Shown one piece after another: positions 5,403-5,424 of a stretch of DNA of 5,424 nucleotides (position 1 is its first letter; each line of letters starts with the position of its first letter). Both the position numbers and the translations under genes were made by a program. Below the pieces are notes generated by a model. The model was given only the letters and a program-made list of their open reading frames with translations, searched no databases and was not told the origin of the DNA. Source of the DNA: Thiotrichales bacterium HSG1 (GTDB lineage: Bacteria; Pseudomonadota; Gammaproteobacteria; Beggiatoales; Beggiatoaceae); NCBI GenBank assembly GCA_030378125.1, contig JAUCGN010000120.1, positions 1 to 5,424 of the forward strand, in the 5' to 3' direction.

Positions 5403-5424
5403 AATTAAATTAACAGAACATTTT

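Larger units (their letters stand above)
4940..5424 (-). other. Gene-free upstream region of the RT gene, probably its leader or a non-coding RNA locus
   Basis: I accept no protein gene in these 485 bp. The only sizeable frame (5149-5373, minus, 74 codons) starts with TTG, lacks a ribosome binding site and runs straight through a long inverted repeat. In RT orientation the region holds an extended -10 candidate (5394-5402), a long hairpin (5156-5258), a second hairpin (5100-5121), a tandem tttcactg pair (5067-5074 and 5077-5084), an A/T-rich stretch (about 4980-5035) and the ribosome binding site. The order of promoter, structured RNA and RT resembles retrons and some defence-associated RTs, where a non-coding RNA is made upstream of the RT. 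That function here is inference. Confidence 0.5.

Noticed and set aside
5319..5413. 26-codon plus-strand frame from ATG 5333 preceded by a perfect AGGAGG (5319-5324)
   Set aside because: The Shine-Dalgarno sequence and spacing are good, but the peptide is short and featureless and runs opposite to the RT leader and its promoter. It is probably chance.
3452..5424. Diversity-generating retroelement or retron
   Set aside because: I found no template/variable repeat pair differing at adenines, and the arms of the 39-nt repeat differ by balanced transitions. The RT lacks the retron VTG-type region, and no msr/msd layout could be drawn with confidence.

Overview
The window is AT-rich, with short genes, a PD-(D/E)XK 'Uma2' gene, scattered small palindromic repeats and an exosortase H-type protein-sorting pair. 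This combination suggests an environmental gammaproteobacterium, possibly a Beggiatoa/Thiomargarita-like sulfur bacterium. The taxon is an inference from style, not from a marker gene.

Layout, left to right. A class I SAM-dependent methyltransferase with an N-terminal zinc ribbon runs off the left edge on the minus strand (1-598). Next is a gene-poor AT-rich stretch with a possible broken reading frame (599-927). Then comes a tight minus-strand pair: an exosortase (1572-2087) with an intact Cys/Arg/His triad, followed 8 bp later by a four-helix membrane protein (928-1563) that I recognise as the exosortase H-associated type. A divergent Uma2-family gene (2289-2843) follows on the plus strand. 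Beyond it lie a palindromic repeat, a ~110 bp MITE-like element, and a truncated second copy of the exosortase-associated membrane protein (3046-3285, minus). A further hairpin repeat separates this from the largest gene.

That gene (3452-4939, minus) is the most unusual item. A YMDD reverse transcriptase is followed in the same uninterrupted frame by a signal-peptide-like hydrophobic segment, a six-cysteine domain of about 115 residues, a Pro/Ala/Thr linker and a C-terminal hydrophobic helix ending in Arg-Arg-Lys. This final segment has the layout of an exosortase sorting signal. The RT upstream region (4940-5424) has no convincing gene. It holds an extended -10 promoter candidate and a 39-nt inverted repeat whose arms differ only by transitions. 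In the RT-sense RNA, five of the eight differences become G-U pairs and the other three are adjacent, so the RNA would form a 28-bp helix, a 3x3 internal loop and an 8-bp helix.

Working hypothesis (inference): an RT with its own structured leader or non-coding RNA has been joined to an exported, exosortase-processed domain. The machinery for that processing is encoded about 1.4 kb downstream on the same strand, and a broken duplicate of part of it lies directly downstream of the RT gene.
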